Positions 31,925 to 41,787 of a DNA stretch of 64,000 bases are shown piece by piece. How positions within the stretch are numbered: position 1 is the first letter of the stretch; every line of letters begins with the position of its first letter. Both the position numbers and the translations under genes were made by a program. The stretch is from positions 1 to 64,000 of the forward strand of contig CALWUU010000036.1 in assembly GCA_944384835.1 (NCBI GenBank), in the 5' to 3' direction. The notes beneath the pieces are model-generated. The model did no database searches and had not been told where the DNA came from. It saw only the letters and a program-made list of their open reading frames with translations. This stretch comes from an uncultured Clostridia bacterium. GTDB taxonomy: Bacteria; Bacillota; Clostridia; Oscillospirales; Acutalibacteraceae.

Positions 31925-33976
31925 TTAGTGAAATCCTTGACCCCCAAATACAGAAAAGAGAAGTTTCACTTGTCCCTTTAGACCTCTGTGTTCAGGAAGT
32001 GCCAACTTAGGGTCATTGGCTAGTATGTATCGGGCAGCAGACTGTGCTTCTTTTAAAACTTCCATATCTTCTGCCATGTTGGCAATTTTTAGGTCCGGCA
32101 AACCATGCTGTTTTTCACCGAAAAAGTCGCCTGGTCCTCGCAAACGTAAGTCTTCGTCTGCAATACGAAACCCGTCTGACGTACTGCACAAAATTTTTAA
32201 GCGTGCTATGGCTTCCTCATTTTGAGCGTCGGAAACCAGAATACATGTGGATTTCATATTGCCGCGCCCTACGCGTCCCCGCAGCTGATGTAATTGAGAT
32301 AATCCGTATCTTTCTGCATTTTCAATTAATATGATAACCGCGTTAGGAACGTCTACGCCAACTTCAACGACTGTGGTGGATACTAAAACATCAATTTCTC
32401 CGTTGGCAAATGCAGTCATAACAGCGTCTTTTTCTTTTGGTTTCATTTTGCCATGGAGTGTACCAATGACTTTGTCCGGAAATGTCTCTGTTTGTAAAGC
32501 AGCTGCATATTGTTCTACACTGGCCATATCATTGGTACTTTCTTCTACTAAAGGGCAGATAATATACGCTTGTTTTCCTTCATCCAAATGAGTACGAATA
32601 TATTGCAGTGCCCGTGGGCGCTTACGGCTGCTGATTGCATATGTTTCTATTTTCTGGCGTCCGGGAGGAAGCTCATCTAAAATAGAAATATCCAAATCAC
32701 CGTAAATGATAAGCGCCAGTGTTCTGGGAATAGGGGTAGCGGACATAACCAGCATATGCGGATGATTGCCCTTTTCAGCCAGTAAGCTTCTTTGGGCAAC
32801 GCCAAAACGATGTTGCTCGTCTGTAATGACAAGTCCAAGATTCTGAAATGCCACAGCATCGCTGATTAAAGCATGGGTACCTATTACCAGCTGTATTGAG
32901 CCGTTCTGAAGCTGTTCAATTAGTTTTCTCTTTTTGGCAGGTGTGACAGAGCCTGTTAATAAACCAATGGAAATACCTGTGTTTTTTAGCATATTAGAAA
33001 TAGAGGTATAATGCTGCTGTGCTAAAATTTCTGTAGGAGCCATCAGTGCTGCCTGTACGCCGTTTTTGATGACGGAATAGCACAATGCCGCAGCCACAGC
33101 CGTTTTTCCGGAACCGACATCACCTTGAACCAAACGACTCATGGGACTTCGGTTTTGTGTGCTGGTCATGTCTCCCATTGCTTCTGCTATCGCGCGTTTT
33201 TGCGCGTTGGTAGGATGAAAGGGAAGCAGATGAAAAAATTCTTTGCTGTAGTCGATAAATGGAGGCAGAGAAGTGTCTTGCTTTTTGCGGTATTTTAATT
33301 GGAGAAGTCCTAACTGCAATGTGAACAGTTCTTCAAATACAAGTCTTTTTTTCGCAATTTCCATAGACTCCATACGATCGGGAAAATGGATTTGTTCCAA
33401 TGCGTATCCCAATTCGCAAAGCTGATATTGCATACGAATGTCATGGGGAAGCGGATCTTTTATTTGGTCAGGTAATAACGCCAATGCATTCTTTACAGCA
33501 TTGCTGATCATTCGGGAAGATAAACCTTCCGTTTGGCGATAAACAGGGCATATGGACGGCGCGGAAGCAATGGGATAAAATTCCGGTACGCTCATTTCTT
33601 TTCGCAGCAAGGTGCCGGTGACTTTACCGTAAAATATGTATTCTTTTCCTTCTGACAGGGCATTGAGAATATAAGGATTGTTAAAAAAAGTAAGATGTAA
33701 ATCGCGCATGCCGTCTGTTACAGATGTTTTGTACAAAGTCATGCCTTTTCGGATGCGTGTTTCCACAGGTTGATGCAAAACAACAGCACGGATGGCGCAA
33801 GGCGTTCCGAAAGGTGCTTGTTCAATGGTAAACGGTTGGCTCCAGTCTTCATATGAGCGGGGATAATAACGCAGTAAAGCGCCAACGCTGAACACGCCAA
33901 GCTTATGAAACAGCTTAGCGCGTTTTTCGCCGACGCCTTTTAACGTTTGAATATCTTGTTCAAATAAAGAAGCCAT
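31925..33976 (-). CDS. recG: ATP-dependent DNA helicase RecG
   Basis: A 683-residue helicase that regresses stalled forks and processes recombination intermediates. The N-terminal wedge/OB domain (LKGVGEKRAKLFHKLGV, about 12-28) is followed by helicase motifs: RLVQGDVGSGKTAVAAALC (Walker A), MAPTEILAQQHY, the RecG-type box DEQHRFGVAQR, MSATPIPRTLAL, and VVEVGVDVPNA. The C-terminal RGRVGRG and FRIADEDLRLRGPGDFFGEKQHG are diagnostic. It starts 2 bases after the fakA stop, the usual order in Firmicutes. Confidence 0.97.
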   Translation of the reverse strand: MASLFEQDIQTLKGVGEKRAKLFHKLGVFSVGALLRYYPRSYEDWSQPFTIEQAPFGTPCAIRAVVLHQPVETRIRKGMTLYKTSVTDGMRDLHLTFFNNPYILNALSEGKEYIFYGKVTGTLLRKEMSVPEFYPIASAPSICPVYRQTEGLSSRMISNAVKNALALLPDQIKDPLPHDIRMQYQLCELGYALEQIHFPDRMESMEIAKKRLVFEELFTLQLGLLQLKYRKKQDTSLPPFIDYSKEFFHLLPFHPTNAQKRAIAEAMGDMTSTQNRSPMSRLVQGDVGSGKTAVAAALCYSVIKNGVQAALMAPTEILAQQHYTSISNMLKNTGISIGLLTGSVTPAKKRKLIEQLQNGSIQLVIGTHALISDAVAFQNLGLVITDEQHRFGVAQRSLLAEKGNHPHMLVMSATPIPRTLALIIYGDLDISILDELPPGRQKIETYAISSRKRPRALQYIRTHLDEGKQAYIICPLVEESTNDMASVEQYAAALQTETFPDKVIGTLHGKMKPKEKDAVMTAFANGEIDVLVSTTVVEVGVDVPNAVIILIENAERYGLSQLHQLRGRVGRGNMKSTCILVSDAQNEEAIARLKILCSTSDGFRIADEDLRLRGPGDFFGEKQHGLPDLKIANMAEDMEVLKEAQSAARYILANDPKLALPEHRGLKGQVKLLFSVFGGQGFH

Positions 33977-33978
33977 AT

Positions 33979-35652
33979 TTATTCAATCGAGAGAATGAAG
34001 TAATAAATAGGCTGACCGCCGCTTACCAAAGTTACTTCAATCTCATGTCCTACTTTTGATTTGATACGTTGGAATGCCTCTTCCGCTTCTGCCTCAGATA
34101 CATTATCGCCATAAATAATGGTAATGAAAGAAGTTCCTTTTTTTGCCATGGAACGTGCCAAGCGAGTAACTGCATGCACAGGATTTTTGTCAATAATTTC
34201 AAGTTTACCGTTTTCCAAACCTAAAATATCGCCTTCCTTCATTTTATGACCGCCAAACTCAGAATCGCGGGCGGCAAATGTGATTAATCCGGTATTTACA
34301 ACATTTGCTGCGTTCATCATAATATTTGCACTGATTTCAGGTGTGCTTTCCCCTTCATATGCAAGCATAGCGGATAGTCCCTGGGGGATGGTGCGGGTAG
34401 GAAGTACAATTACTTTTCTGTCCGTAACCAAAGGAATGGTTTGTTCTGCCGCCAAAATAATATTTTTATTGTTAGGCAGTACATAAACCGTTTTGGCAGG
34501 GGTGGCAAGTACAGCTTCCACAATATCTTCTGTACTTGGATTCATAGTTTGACCTCCGCTGACCACGTGAGTACAGCCAAGGTCACTGAACAGTGTTTTT
34601 AATCCTTCACCTGCGGCAACAGCTACAAAACCAATCTCTTCTGTTGGTTCAACTGGTTCCAAGGCTGGAGATTTTTCTGTTTGTGCAGTTTTTGCTCTCA
34701 CTGCTTCTTCAGCGGCAATGCGATGCTGTTCTTTCATATTTTCTATTTTAATGGTAAGCAATTGTCCGTAAGTAAGCGCTTCCTGCAAAGCGTGACCGGG
34801 ATTTTCCGTATGCAGATGAACTTTGATAATTTCGTCGTCATCCACTACTACTACACAGTCCCCAATGCTTTCTAAATAGGCTCGCAATTCAAATGGAGGT
34901 TTTACACAAGCTTTTTCTCTGCCAATGATAAATTCCGTACAGTAAGTGAAGGTAATATCCTGGTCAAACTCTGCCGCGGCATTGCGGAAGAAGTCATCCT
35001 CAAATGGTTGGTTGACATTCACGGGCATTTCATCGGCAATTAAAACGTTATCTTTGAAAACGGACAGCATTCCATCTAAAATCAAGCATAATCCTTTACC
35101 GCCGGCATCCACAACACCTGCTTTTTTCAAAACAGGGAGCAATTCAGGTGTTGTTTCCAGCGCTTCCGCAGCGCCTTTGCAAACAGCAGACCATACATAT
35201 ACAGCATCATCTTCGATAGCTGCTGCAGTTTTTCCCTTTTCACAAGCAACTCGGGATACAGTTAAAATGGTTCCTTCCGTCGGCTTCATAACAGCTTTAT
35301 AAGCATCTTCTACACCAAGGCTCAGTGCGTTTGCAAGGTCTACACCTGAAATGAATTCTTTCCCTTCAATGCCTTTTGCAAAACCGCGGAACAAAAGGGA
35401 AAGAATGACACCGGAATTACCGCGTGCGCCTCTCAATAAAGCGGAAGCGGCAATTTTTGCGATGTCACCCGCATGGGTACTTTCGGTTTTGATCAATTCA
35501 TTTGCGGCAGCAGACATTGTCATAGACATATTGGTACCTGTATCGCCGTCCGGAACAGGGAAAATATTTAAATCATTTACCATGTTTTTATGCTTAGAGA
35601 TATTATTTGCACCTGAAATAAATGCATTTTTCAGGGTTAGTCCGTTTATCAT
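33979..35652 (-). CDS. fakA: DAK2-domain fatty acid kinase FakA-like protein
   Basis: A 557-residue protein. The N-terminal DAK2 nucleotide-binding domain has PVPDGDTGTNMSMTMSAAA (about 35-53), LLRGARGNSGVILSLLFRGF and DAGGKGLCLILDG. A middle and C-terminal domain follows (VSGGQTMNPSTEDIVEAV, VLPNNKNIILAAEQ). FakA phosphorylates fatty acids bound to FakB proteins for phospholipid synthesis; no fakB is in the window. ATG 35652 is chosen because GGGAG lies 8 bases before it. The Asp23 gene that often precedes fakA is absent; a promoter lies there instead. Confidence 0.93.
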   Translation of the reverse strand: MINGLTLKNAFISGANNISKHKNMVNDLNIFPVPDGDTGTNMSMTMSAAANELIKTESTHAGDIAKIAASALLRGARGNSGVILSLLFRGFAKGIEGKEFISGVDLANALSLGVEDAYKAVMKPTEGTILTVSRVACEKGKTAAAIEDDAVYVWSAVCKGAAEALETTPELLPVLKKAGVVDAGGKGLCLILDGMLSVFKDNVLIADEMPVNVNQPFEDDFFRNAAAEFDQDITFTYCTEFIIGREKACVKPPFELRAYLESIGDCVVVVDDDEIIKVHLHTENPGHALQEALTYGQLLTIKIENMKEQHRIAAEEAVRAKTAQTEKSPALEPVEPTEEIGFVAVAAGEGLKTLFSDLGCTHVVSGGQTMNPSTEDIVEAVLATPAKTVYVLPNNKNIILAAEQTIPLVTDRKVIVLPTRTIPQGLSAMLAYEGESTPEISANIMMNAANVVNTGLITFAARDSEFGGHKMKEGDILGLENGKLEIIDKNPVHAVTRLARSMAKKGTSFITIIYGDNVSEAEAEEAFQRIKSKVGHEIEVTLVSGGQPIYYFILSIE

Positions 35653-35760
35653 TCTGTGCACTCCCTTAACGTAAATTGCATAGCCCGCATTTTGATGAAA
35701 ACTAGGACTTTGCCTGTGGATAGGTACAGTGTTATATTACCCATTGTATAATTTATAGCT

Positions 35761-35789
35761 ATTATATCATGTTATGTTATATTGTTCAA
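35761..35789 (-). promoter_or_regulatory. Promoter of the fakA-recG operon
   Basis: On the minus strand TTGAAC (35784-35789), a 17-base spacer and TATAAT (35761-35766). Confidence 0.7.
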
Positions 35790-35824
35790 TCTAAATGATT
35801 TTTGAGAAAATGTATTGTTTTGTG

Positions 35825-36604
35825 CTATTCTCTTTGCATGATGCGAATACGTTCGATAGAAATGGTTTTGCCTGTTTTTTCATCAATTTCGAATACAGCG
35901 CCATCCATATGACAGATACCGCTGGCTAAATCGAACCGCACAGGCATTTTGCTTCTGAGTTTTTTGATAATCAATTCCGGTTTTACACCTAAAACAGAAT
36001 GGCAGGGACCCGTCATTCCAAGGTCGGTTATAAAACCTGTTCCTTGTGGCAATATACCTTCATCTGCTGTTTGCACATGTGTATGTGTGCCGAAAACGGC
36101 AGATACAGTGCCGTCAAAGGCATAGGCAAAACCGCCTTTTTCGCCTGTGGCTTCTGCGTGGAAATCAACCAAAATGATTTTTGGAAGCGAATTTTCTTCT
36201 AAAATGCTGTCCATAACAGAAAAAGGACAATCCAGCGATTCCAAATATACAACGCCCATTAAATTGATTACTGCCACTTGATAGCGACCTTTGTCAACAA
36301 TACAGATTCCTTTGCCAGGCGCGCCTTTTGGATAATTGGCAGGGCGAAGCAAACAGTCTTCGCTTTCAAACAGCTCATAGCTTTCTTTTCGGCGAAACGT
36401 ATGATTTCCCGTTGTAATCACGTCAACACCACTTGCAAATAGATGTTCCGCGGAAGCAGGAGTAATCCCGTTGCCATCTGCTGAATTTTCTCCATTGGCG
36501 ATTACCAAATCAATATTTTTTTCTTTTTTTAAAGATGGCAGCTGTGTTCTTAAAAATTTACAGCCAATACTTCCGACGACATCGCCAATTGCAAGTACTT
36601 TCAT
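35825..36604 (-). CDS. ymdB: YmdB-family metallophosphoesterase
   Basis: A 259-residue metal-dependent phosphoesterase, reported in Bacillus to hydrolyse 2',3'-cyclic nucleotides and affect biofilm and motility switching. Metal-ligand motifs are AIGDVVGSIG (D near residue 6), ANGENSADGNGIT (N/E), VDVITTGNHTFRRKE, DFHAEATGEKGGFAYAFDG and VFGTHTHVQTADE. ATG 36604 is used because GGAGG precedes it; the frame also has a TTG two codons upstream. It often lies next to rny, as here, but a terminator separates the two. Confidence 0.95.
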   Translation of the reverse strand: MKVLAIGDVVGSIGCKFLRTQLPSLKKEKNIDLVIANGENSADGNGITPASAEHLFASGVDVITTGNHTFRRKESYELFESEDCLLRPANYPKGAPGKGICIVDKGRYQVAVINLMGVVYLESLDCPFSVMDSILEENSLPKIILVDFHAEATGEKGGFAYAFDGTVSAVFGTHTHVQTADEGILPQGTGFITDLGMTGPCHSVLGVKPELIIKKLRSKMPVRFDLASGICHMDGAVFEIDEKTGKTISIERIRIMQRE

Positions 36605-36638
36605 GCCCAACCTCCGTTTACTTTCAATCGTACATTTT

Positions 36639-36667
36639 ATTATACCACAATATTGTGTAGAAATAAA
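36639..36667 (-). promoter_or_regulatory. ymdB promoter with CACAATATTGTG palindrome
   Basis: On the minus strand TATAAT is at 36639-36644, with a weak -35 (TTTATT, 36662-36667) 17 bases away. CACAATATTGTG (36646-36657), a perfect palindrome, fills the spacer. Confidence 0.45.
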
Positions 36668-36707
36668 TTTAATTGGCTGATATTTGTAAAAAGTTTATGA
36701 AAAAATA

Positions 36708-36738
36708 AAAGCAGATATGTGTAACACATATCTGCTTT
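36708..36738 (-). terminator. Terminator of rny
   Basis: AAAGCAGATATGTGT and its complement form a 15-bp stem with a one-base loop; the minus-strand side ends in T-rich sequence. Confidence 0.85.
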
Positions 36739-36742
36739 CCAA

Positions 36743-38311
36743 TTATTTTGCGTATTCAACCGCACGGCTCTCACGAACCATATTTACTTTAATTTGACCG
36801 GGATATTCCAAATCACTTTCAATTTTACTGCAAATATCTCTTGCAAGTAAAATCATTTGATCATCGTCTACCACTTCCGGTTTTACCATAATGCGGACTT
36901 CTCTGCCGGCTTGAATTGCAAAGCAGCGTTCCACACCTTCAAAGGAAGAAGCAACTTCTTCCAGTTTTTCAAGACGTTTGATATAGCTTTCAAGGTTTTC
37001 ACGGCGTGCGCCGGGTCTTGCAGCGGAAATTGCATCAGCAGCCTGCACAATGCAAGCGATGATGCTTTTCGGTTCTACGTCGCCATGATGAGATTGAATT
37101 GCATCAATCACCACTTCATGCTCTTTGTATTTTCGTGCAACTTCTATGCCGATTTCCACGTGTGAACCTTCCACCTCATGATCAAGTGCTTTTCCAATGT
37201 CATGCAATAAACCTGCACGGCGGGCAAGAGTAGGGTCAAGACCCATTTCTGAAGCCATAACACCGGACAAAAATGCTACTTCCAATGAGTGATTCAGTAC
37301 ATTTTGTCCGTAGCTGGTACGATATCGCATACGTCCCAATAATTTTACAAGTTCAGGATGAATACCGTTTACGCCGGCTTCAATTACTGCACGTTCTCCT
37401 TCTTGTTTGATGGTAGCGTCTACTTCTCTGCGGGCTTTTTCAATCATTTCTTCAATGCGGGTAGGATGAATACGACCGTCTGCAATCAATTTTTCCAACG
37501 CGATTCTTGCTACCTCACGGCGAACCGGCTCAAAGCTGGAAATCGTAATGGTTTCAGGGGTATCGTCAATAATCAAATCAACACCTGTCATTGTCTCAAT
37601 TGCCCTGATATTACGGCCTTCACGACCAATAATACGGCCTTTCATTTCATCGTTTGGCAATTGCACAACGGAAATGGTTGCTTCCGCAACATGATCAGCC
37701 GCACAACGCTGAATGGCAATTGTAATAATTTCCCGTGCTAAATTTTCTGCCTCATCTTTTGTTTGCTGCTCAATTTCCATAATTTTGGCAGCTTTTTCAT
37801 GTACAAGCTCGTTTTCTAAATTTTTCAATAAAAATTCTTTTGCTTGTTCTGTGGTGAAGCCAGAGATACGTTCCAAAATTTCAAACTGGTTTGCTTTAAT
37901 ACCTTCGGCTTCCAATAAGAATGCTTCTGCCTGCTGTCTCTTTTCAGCAATGGCTTCTTCTTTTTGTTCTAAACTCTCCATTTTTTTATCGAGAGATTCT
38001 TCTCTTTGTTGAATGCGTCGTTCTTGACGCTGTACTTCTTTGCGTCGTTCAGCAAGTTCTTTTTCAGATTCATCACGTAACTGATGTATTTCGTCTTTTC
38101 CTTCAAGCACAGCCTCTTTCTTTTTGGCTTCTGCTGTTTTTACAGCTTCTTCAATAATCTTTTTGGCTTCTTCTTCAGCAGAACCAATGGCAGCTTCAGC
38201 TGACTTTTTTCTATGAGAACTGCCGGCCATAAATGCAATTACGCCAACAACAGCGGCAACTACAAGACCAACAACTACGCATATAATAATTGCAATACCT
38301 ACTGCATCCAC
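36743..38311 (-). CDS. rny: Ribonuclease Y
   Basis: A 522-residue membrane-anchored endoribonuclease that initiates mRNA decay. Its order is an N-terminal membrane helix (about 5-28), a long charged coiled coil (about 35-185), a KH domain ([24 protein letters not shown], about 208-231) and an HD domain ([12 protein letters not shown] and [10 protein letters not shown], about 355-415). The GTG start at 38311 follows GGAGGTG. Length and domain order are normal for the family. Confidence 0.97.
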   Translation of the reverse strand: MDAVGIAIIICVVVGLVVAAVVGVIAFMAGSSHRKKSAEAAIGSAEEEAKKIIEEAVKTAEAKKKEAVLEGKDEIHQLRDESEKELAERRKEVQRQERRIQQREESLDKKMESLEQKEEAIAEKRQQAEAFLLEAEGIKANQFEILERISGFTTEQAKEFLLKNLENELVHEKAAKIMEIEQQTKDEAENLAREIITIAIQRCAADHVAEATISVVQLPNDEMKGRIIGREGRNIRAIETMTGVDLIIDDTPETITISSFEPVRREVARIALEKLIADGRIHPTRIEEMIEKARREVDATIKQEGERAVIEAGVNGIHPELVKLLGRMRYRTSYGQNVLNHSLEVAFLSGVMASEMGLDPTLARRAGLLHDIGKALDHEVEGSHVEIGIEVARKYKEHEVVIDAIQSHHGDVEPKSIIACIVQAADAISAARPGARRENLESYIKRLEKLEEVASSFEGVERCFAIQAGREVRIMVKPEVVDDDQMILLARDICSKIESDLEYPGQIKVNMVRESRAVEYAK

Positions 38312-38417
38312 TTTTCTGAGACACCTCCTTTTGTTTTGCTCGTTCTCTTAGTTTCCTTTTCATTATGTAAGTGAAAATAACAACATTTTCTAAATGAATT
38401 AATTACACTTAATAAAT

Positions 38418-38447
38418 ATTGTATTACGTTTCACACCATTGTGTCAA
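38418..38447 (-). promoter_or_regulatory. Promoter of rny
   Basis: On the minus strand TTGACA (38442-38447), an 18-base spacer and TACAAT (38418-38423). Confidence 0.65.
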
Positions 38448-38514
38448 GAATATTTCCTGTAATTGTCAGTAAGATTTTAGGATTTCGGCGAATGACAGCC
38501 AATGGGGAAAGTAC

Positions 38515-38543
38515 TTGACTTTTTGATTTTGAAATGCTACGAT
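38515..38543 (+). promoter_or_regulatory. Promoter of the thrS T-box transcript
   Basis: TTGACT (38515-38520), a 17-base spacer and TACGAT (38538-38543). Confidence 0.65.
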
Positions 38544-38599
38544 AATAAATATTAATATATTTTACATGCATGGAAAAGGACATTTTGTTTTTTAGATGT

Positions 38600-38820
38600 T
38601 GCAACAGAGAGCAAACGTCATGGGCTGAAAGCGTTTGCGGTAACGTAAAACAAAATTACCACCTTGGAGCAGCTGCCGAACGTTTGATAAAAAACCAAAG
38701 GTATGCCGGTTAGGTTCCGTTATCAATCTGCAAAGAGGACAAAGTGTTGCTTTGTTGAATTTGGGTGGAACCACGAGAATCGTTACTCGTCCCTTGCCAA
38801 GGGACGAGATTTTTATTTTT
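38600..38820 (+). ncRNA. T-box riboswitch controlling thrS
   Basis: The leader shows an AGAGAG-type Stem I start near 38600 and the conserved T-box GGGTGGAACCACG at 38763-38775, which pairs with uncharged tRNA 3' ends. A terminator at 38786-38808 is followed by T residues. A Thr specifier is expected in Stem I; ACC codons at 38658-38663 are candidates but the loop was not folded. High uncharged tRNA-Thr should open transcription into thrS. Confidence 0.9.
38786..38820 (+). terminator. Regulated terminator of the thrS T-box
   Basis: CTCGTCCCTTG pairs with CAAGGGACGAG and leads into a T-run. The upstream half competes with the antiterminator formed by the T-box sequence. Confidence 0.85.
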
Positions 38821-38841
38821 ACAAATAAAGGAGTATTAGAT

Positions 38842-40782
38842 ATGAGCATCAAAGTAAATTTAAAAGGAGATATAAAAGAATTTGAATCCGGCATCTCCGT
38901 AGCGGAAGTTGCCAAATCTATTGGCGCAGGCCTGTATAAAGCAGCTTGTGCGGGTAAAGTAGACGGAGAGGTAGTAGATTTGCGTACGCCGCTTACAAAA
39001 GATTGTGATTTGGAAATTTTAACTTTTTCCGAAGAAGAAGGAAAAAAAGCATATTGGCATACAGCGGCTCATGTTTTGGCGCAAGCGGTCAAGCGTTTGT
39101 TCTCTGATGCAAAGCTGGCCATTGGACCTGCCATTGACAACGGATTTTATTATGACATTGATTTATCACGTCCGCTGTCACAGGAGGATTTGCCGAAAAT
39201 AGAGGCAGAAATGAAAAAAATCATCAAAGAAAATTTGCCGATTGAACGTTTCGAACTTGCGCCAAACGAAGCAAAATCGCTGATGCAGGAGCAAGACCAA
39301 ATTTATAAAGTAGAATTGATTGAAGAGCATGCGGACAAAGGAGAAGCCATCAGCTTTTACAAGCAAGGAGAGTTTACAGACCTCTGTGCAGGTCCTCACT
39401 TAATGACAACGGGCAACTTAAAAGCAGTAAAACTTACCAATGCAACTGCAGCGTATTGGAGAGGAGATTCCAATAACAAATCTTTACAGCGTGTATATGG
39501 TATTGCTTTTCCAAAAACAGCTGAGCTGGAAGAATATTTGGAGAAATTAGAGGAAGCGAAAAAACGCGACCATAATATTATTGGCCGTCAATTGGGCTAT
39601 TTTACGACCGTAGATTATATTGGACAGGGATTGCCTATTTTGCTTCCGAACGGAGCCCGTGTTATCCAGCAGCTGTCCCGCTTTGTAGAAGATGAAGAGG
39701 AACGCCGCGGATACTTAATCACAAAAACTCCGTATCTTGCAAAAAGCGACCTTTATAAAATTTCCGGTCACTGGGATCATTATCGTGACGGTATGTTTGT
39801 ATTGGGAGAAGAGGAAGAAGGCAAAGAGGCATTTGCATTGCGTCCAATGACATGTCCGTTCCAATTCCAAGTTTATTTAAACAAAAAACGCAGTTATCGT
39901 GATTTGCCGATGCGTTTAAATGAAACCTCTACCTTGTTCAGAAACGAAGCTTCCGGAGAAATGCATGGACTGATTCGTGTTCGCCAATTTACCATTTCCG
40001 AGGGTCATATTGCCTGCTTGCCTGAACAGCTGGAGCAAGAATTCGCAGGTTGTGTGGAGCTGGCAAAATATATGTTAACAACACTTGGCTTGGATGACGA
40101 TATTTCCTACCGTTTTTCCAAATGGGATGAAAATAATAAAGAAAAATACATTGGTTCTCCCCAAGAGTGGGAGGAAGTACAAGGACGCATGCGCCAAATT
40201 TTGGACGATTTGAACATTGATTATAAAGAAGCGTCCGGAGAAGCTGCTTTTTACGGTCCTAAATTAGACATCCAAATTAAAAATGTACACGGGAAAGAGG
40301 ATACTTTGATTACCATACAAATTGACTTCCAGTTAGCAGAACGTTTTGGTATGACTTATGTAGATGCGGAAGGTCAAACAAAATATCCTTATGTTATTCA
40401 CAGAACGTCAATTGGATGTTATGAACGTACGTTGGCTTTGCTTTTAGAAAAGTATGCGGGAGCATTGCCAACATGGCTGATGCCGGAACAAGTTCGTGTA
40501 TTGCCAATCAGCGACCGTTTGATTGACGATGCAAAAAAAGTGGAAGAACAATTGAGCAGAGCCGGCATACGTGTATCCTGCGACGCAAGAAGCGAAAAAG
40601 TAGGATATAAAATTCGTGAGGCACAGTTGGAAAAAATTCCGTATATGCTTGTCATTGGCGATAAAGAGGTAGAGGAAGGTACAGTTTCTGTACGCAGCCG
40701 TAAAGAGGGAGATTTAGGCAGCATGCCTGTTGAAAGCTTCCTATCCAAAATACTTCAAGAGATTGCAACAAAAGCAAAATAA
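38842..40782 (+). CDS. thrS: Threonine-tRNA ligase
   Basis: A 646-residue class II synthetase charging tRNA-Thr. It has an N-terminal TGS domain (about 1-60) and the editing domain with HTAAHVLAQAVKRLF (HxxxH) and FTDLCAGPHLMTTG. The catalytic core has MTCPFQFQVY, LRPM, the motif 2 type FRNEASGEMHGLIRVRQFT and motif 3 SIGCYERTLALLLE. A C-terminal anticodon-binding domain (from about 545) completes it. ATG 38842 follows AAAGGAG; in-frame codons upstream lie in the T-box. Length is normal. Confidence 0.98.
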   Translation: MSIKVNLKGDIKEFESGISVAEVAKSIGAGLYKAACAGKVDGEVVDLRTPLTKDCDLEILTFSEEEGKKAYWHTAAHVLAQAVKRLFSDAKLAIGPAIDNGFYYDIDLSRPLSQEDLPKIEAEMKKIIKENLPIERFELAPNEAKSLMQEQDQIYKVELIEEHADKGEAISFYKQGEFTDLCAGPHLMTTGNLKAVKLTNATAAYWRGDSNNKSLQRVYGIAFPKTAELEEYLEKLEEAKKRDHNIIGRQLGYFTTVDYIGQGLPILLPNGARVIQQLSRFVEDEEERRGYLITKTPYLAKSDLYKISGHWDHYRDGMFVLGEEEEGKEAFALRPMTCPFQFQVYLNKKRSYRDLPMRLNETSTLFRNEASGEMHGLIRVRQFTISEGHIACLPEQLEQEFAGCVELAKYMLTTLGLDDDISYRFSKWDENNKEKYIGSPQEWEEVQGRMRQILDDLNIDYKEASGEAAFYGPKLDIQIKNVHGKEDTLITIQIDFQLAERFGMTYVDAEGQTKYPYVIHRTSIGCYERTLALLLEKYAGALPTWLMPEQVRVLPISDRLIDDAKKVEEQLSRAGIRVSCDARSEKVGYKIREAQLEKIPYMLVIGDKEVEEGTVSVRSRKEGDLGSMPVESFLSKILQEIATKAK

Positions 40783-40784
40783 TA

Positions 40785-40818
40785 AAAAACCGGATGAACT
40801 TTTTCATCCGGTTTTTTG
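40785..40818 (+). terminator. Terminator of thrS
   Basis: AAAAACCGGATGAA pairs with its complement around a 4-base loop, then a T-run. The small membrane gene that follows starts within 20 bases. Confidence 0.85.
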
Positions 40819-40833
40819 CAATGGAGGTTATAT

Positions 40834-41091
40834 ATGCATCCTGTGGTAAAAGTACTCTGGATGGCAGGAGTAGGAATCATACTGGCAAGTATATTTGTTT
40901 CAACCGTATTTCATATTTATTCTGATTGGTATATTTCTCTTGTACTGATTGCAGCTGCTTTGCCCATAATAGCGGCTAGTATCATAGATTCTTATGTAAG
41001 ACAGCTTAAGAATTTTAAATTAAAAATCGTTGTTTGTGCTGTTATGCTGGTATTATTAATAGTTAGAACTGTTTTAAAGATTTTTATGTAA
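40834..41091 (+). CDS. Small membrane protein of unknown function
   Basis: An 85-residue protein with three hydrophobic segments (about residues 5-25, 33-52 and 65-83) and a short basic loop (RQLKNFKLK). ATG 40834 follows GGAGG at a good distance; the frame extends 18 bases upstream into the thrS terminator. It is not recognised as a family. It may be expressed by readthrough of the thrS terminator or from an unseen promoter. Confidence 0.6.
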   Translation: MHPVVKVLWMAGVGIILASIFVSTVFHIYSDWYISLVLIAAALPIIAASIIDSYVRQLKNFKLKIVVCAVMLVLLIVRTVLKIFM

Positions 41092-41743
41092 TTTTGATAA
41101 AGGATTATGTAAATAAAAACAGATTATGTAAACTATATAGATGTGTTTTTTTCAACATAAAAATGTAGTGATGTTAAAATACCATGTTGAAAACTTAAAA
41201 AAATAAGACATTACCTACGTTTTATAGTGGAAAACTATGTGGAAAAAGTTGAAAGTTTTTTGTGGAAACCTTTTTTATCTCAGTTACGACATAATTATGT
41301 AAAGACATGTTTTGTATATTCGATAAAAATCTTGCAAATTTTTTATCAATCAAATTTATTTTTGTTCATAGAACATTTTTCTCCCTTTATCTTTTCAGCG
41401 AGTTCCCAAGGATGGATGAAATTAGGCTATCACATAGGATAATGTATAAAGAAATATACATATAAAAGTAGTCTGGGAAAAGTGATTGCGGAACAAGGAA
41501 AGAAGAATAAGATGTATTTAGAACATAGTTGCTCTTATAAAACATCAACCTATGAAAATTAAGTATGTATGCAAATGTAAGTTCCGTCCATATCAGAAGA
41601 AATTGAGAAACATAACGGAGAAAAGATTTTTTATCTATTCTGTGATTATAATAAAAGATAGCATATACATCTAATTTCAATCGTTATCTCTGAATGTCCG
41701 CTTAGATATTCAGTCGATATTGCGATAAAAATGATAGGAAATA
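41092..41743. other. Long AT-rich intergenic region without a recognised gene
   Basis: About 650 bases. Open frames on both strands are short, Phe/Ile/Tyr-rich and lack ribosome-binding sites. ATTATGTAAA occurs three times (41104-41113, 41123-41132, 41294-41303). No riboswitch, tRNA or mobile element ends were recognised. Confidence 0.5.
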
Positions 41744-41787
41744 AAAATCAGGCAGATATTCCTCCGATGGAATATCTGCCTGATTTT
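41744..41787 (-). terminator. Terminator of the flavodoxin-like gene pair
   Basis: A perfect 19-bp stem (41744-41762 with 41769-41787) around a 6-base loop. The minus strand continues into T-rich sequence. The right arm overlaps the last codons. Confidence 0.85.

Noticed and set aside
41227-41680. Short frames on both strands in the gap after the small membrane gene
   Set aside because: Rich in Phe, Tyr and Ile as expected from AT-rich non-coding DNA, with no ribosome-binding sites and no family resemblance.
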